A stretch of DNA of 64,000 nucleotides from Rhodophyticola sp. CCM32 (GTDB lineage Bacteria > Pseudomonadota > Alphaproteobacteria > Rhodobacterales > Rhodobacteraceae), in the NCBI RefSeq assembly GCF_004751985.1, contig NZ_CP038492.1:558001-622000 (forward strand). Reading direction: 5' to 3'. Both the position numbers and the translations under genes were made by a program. The notes below the pieces were generated by a model that was not told where the DNA came from, did not search any database, and was given only the letters and a program-made list of their open reading frames with translations. Position 1 is the first letter of the stretch, and each line of letters starts with the position of its first letter. Shown one piece after another: positions 63,285 to 64,000 of the stretch.

Positions 63285-64000
63285 ATGGTGTTGGAGTTCT
63301 TGAAACGGGGGGTGTCTGGGATGCCGGAGGCCAAAGCCTCGGCCACGGGGCGGGTGATGGCCTGGGCGGGCACCGGGCGCGTGGCCTGGAGCCCGCGCGA
63401 CACGGTATCGCTGACCCGTACGGGGTTTCAGGGGAACCCGGTCGGCTATCGGTCTGTAACGCTGATTGCCGAGGCGGCGGCGGCTTTGCCGGTGATCTGC
63501 CAGGATGCGGAGCGACGCTATGACATGCATCCGGTTCTGGGGTTGCTGGCGCGGCCCAATGCAGGGCAGGGGCGCAGCGCGCTGATGGAGGCGCTCTATG
63601 CGCAGCTGATGCTGTCGGGCAATGGCTATGTGGAGGCGGTGGCGCCGGAGCCGGGCATGCCTGCGGAGTTGCATGTGTTGCGGTCCGACCGGATGCGCCT
63701 GATCCCCGGTGTGGATGGCTGGCCCGTGGCCTATGAATATACGGTAGGGGCAAAGACCCACCGGTTTGCGCCGGAGCTGATTTGCCATATCCGCAATTTC
63801 CACCCGCAGGATGACCATTACGGGCTGGCGCCGTTGCAGGCGGCGGCAACGGCGATTGATGTGCATAATGCGGCCTCTCGCTGGTCGAAATCCCTGCTGG
63901 ACAATGCGGCGCGGCCTTCGGGCGCGATTGTCTATCGTGGTGTCGATGGGGCGGGCGGGATGAGCCAGGAGCAGTTCGACCGGTTGCAGGAGGAGATGGA
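63285..64000 (+). CDS. GTA portal protein (HK97 family, g3), 5' part
   Basis: The frame is open from 63285 to the end of the window (about 238 residues). It reads MVLEFLKRGVSGMPEAKASA, then GYRSVTLIAEAAAALPVICQ and the portal hallmark LMLSGNGYVEAV, with LNARPNAGQ-type and HIRNFHPQDDHYGLAPLQAA segments. Portal proteins form the ring through which DNA enters the head. GAGGAG lies eight bases before the ATG at 63285; an ATG at 63279 is too close to it. The rest of the gene and the cluster lie outside the window. Confidence 0.88.
   Translation, partial: MVLEFLKRGVSGMPEAKASATGRVMAWAGTGRVAWSPRDTVSLTRTGFQGNPVGYRSVTLIAEAAAALPVICQDAERRYDMHPVLGLLARPNAGQGRSALMEALYAQLMLSGNGYVEAVAPEPGMPAELHVLRSDRMRLIPGVDGWPVAYEYTVGAKTHRFAPELICHIRNFHPQDDHYGLAPLQAAATAIDVHNAASRWSKSLLDNAARPSGAIVYRGVDGAGGMSQEQFDRLQEEM

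Noticed and set aside
1..64000. tRNA genes, rRNA genes and CRISPR arrays
   Set aside because: The gaps were read by eye for cloverleaf-like CCA ends and for regularly spaced direct repeats; none was found. A tRNA or covariance-model scan would be decisive.

Overview
The window looks like a chromosomal segment of a marine-type alphaproteobacterium of the Rhodobacteraceae (Roseobacter group). The evidence is high GC with typical codon use, an E1-beta subunit carrying a lipoyl domain, a TAXI-TRAP transporter with DctB/DctD regulators, a tripartite tricarboxylate transporter, a ligase-associated DNA repair pair, and the fabF-mltG junction leading into the first genes of a gene transfer agent (GTA) cluster. 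No rRNA, tRNA or CRISPR array was recognised.

Layout: (1) 1-1509, the 3' end of a molybdopterin hydroxylase large subunit and its FAD subunit (CO-dehydrogenase/xanthine-dehydrogenase family). (2) 1521-1870, a palindromic repeat and an IS3-family fragment. (3) 2146-14037, an accessory catabolic island. It has a split TPP-dependent decarboxylase, then a six-gene minus-strand operon tctA-tctB-sulfatase-unknown helical protein-sulfatase-GMC oxidoreductase, and divergent genes for a Crp/Fnr regulator and a TctC binding protein. Both sulfatases carry the C-x-P-S-R formylglycine motif and lack signal peptides, so the likely logic is import of a small sulfated (or precursor) compound, then cytoplasmic desulfation and oxidation. 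(4) 14144-21057, a TAXI-type TRAP transporter (fused permease plus binding protein) beside dctD and dctB.

(5) 21113-35802, a central-carbon block: pdhC, pdhB, pdhA, ftsB, class I fructose-bisphosphate aldolase, pgk, two different gap genes separated by a 47-residue membrane ORF, a DUF808 membrane protein, tkt, a coiled-coil protein and zapA. Palindromes of the form TGTTAGCG.TAACA lie upstream of gapA, gap2 and the aldolase and suggest a LacI-type (CceR-like) regulon. (6) 36146-45797, housekeeping and assorted genes: VOC protein, SDR, bioY, pepN, malate synthase G, GlcG-like, RidA, a glutamine amidotransferase, HIT protein. (7) 46073-49615, an ATP-dependent DNA ligase and its partner exonuclease, split by a low-GC Nudix gene. 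(8) 49763-53837, an orphan divergent fliG, purB, and two exported or small proteins of unknown role.

(9) 53967-61271, ribosomal proteins S6-S18-L9, then fabD-fabG-acpP-fabF-mltG. (10) 61534 to the end, the start of a GTA cluster: a small-terminase candidate, the large terminase and a portal protein cut by the window edge.

The intergenic spaces are rich in dispersed repeats. Five copies of a modular GC-rich hairpin repeat, a 105-bp nested palindrome present twice in inverse orientation, at least five clusters of tandem short palindromes, and a family of GCGTTTCGAC or AGCGGTTT hairpins were found by eye. These and the sulfatase/TTT operon are the least explained parts of the window.
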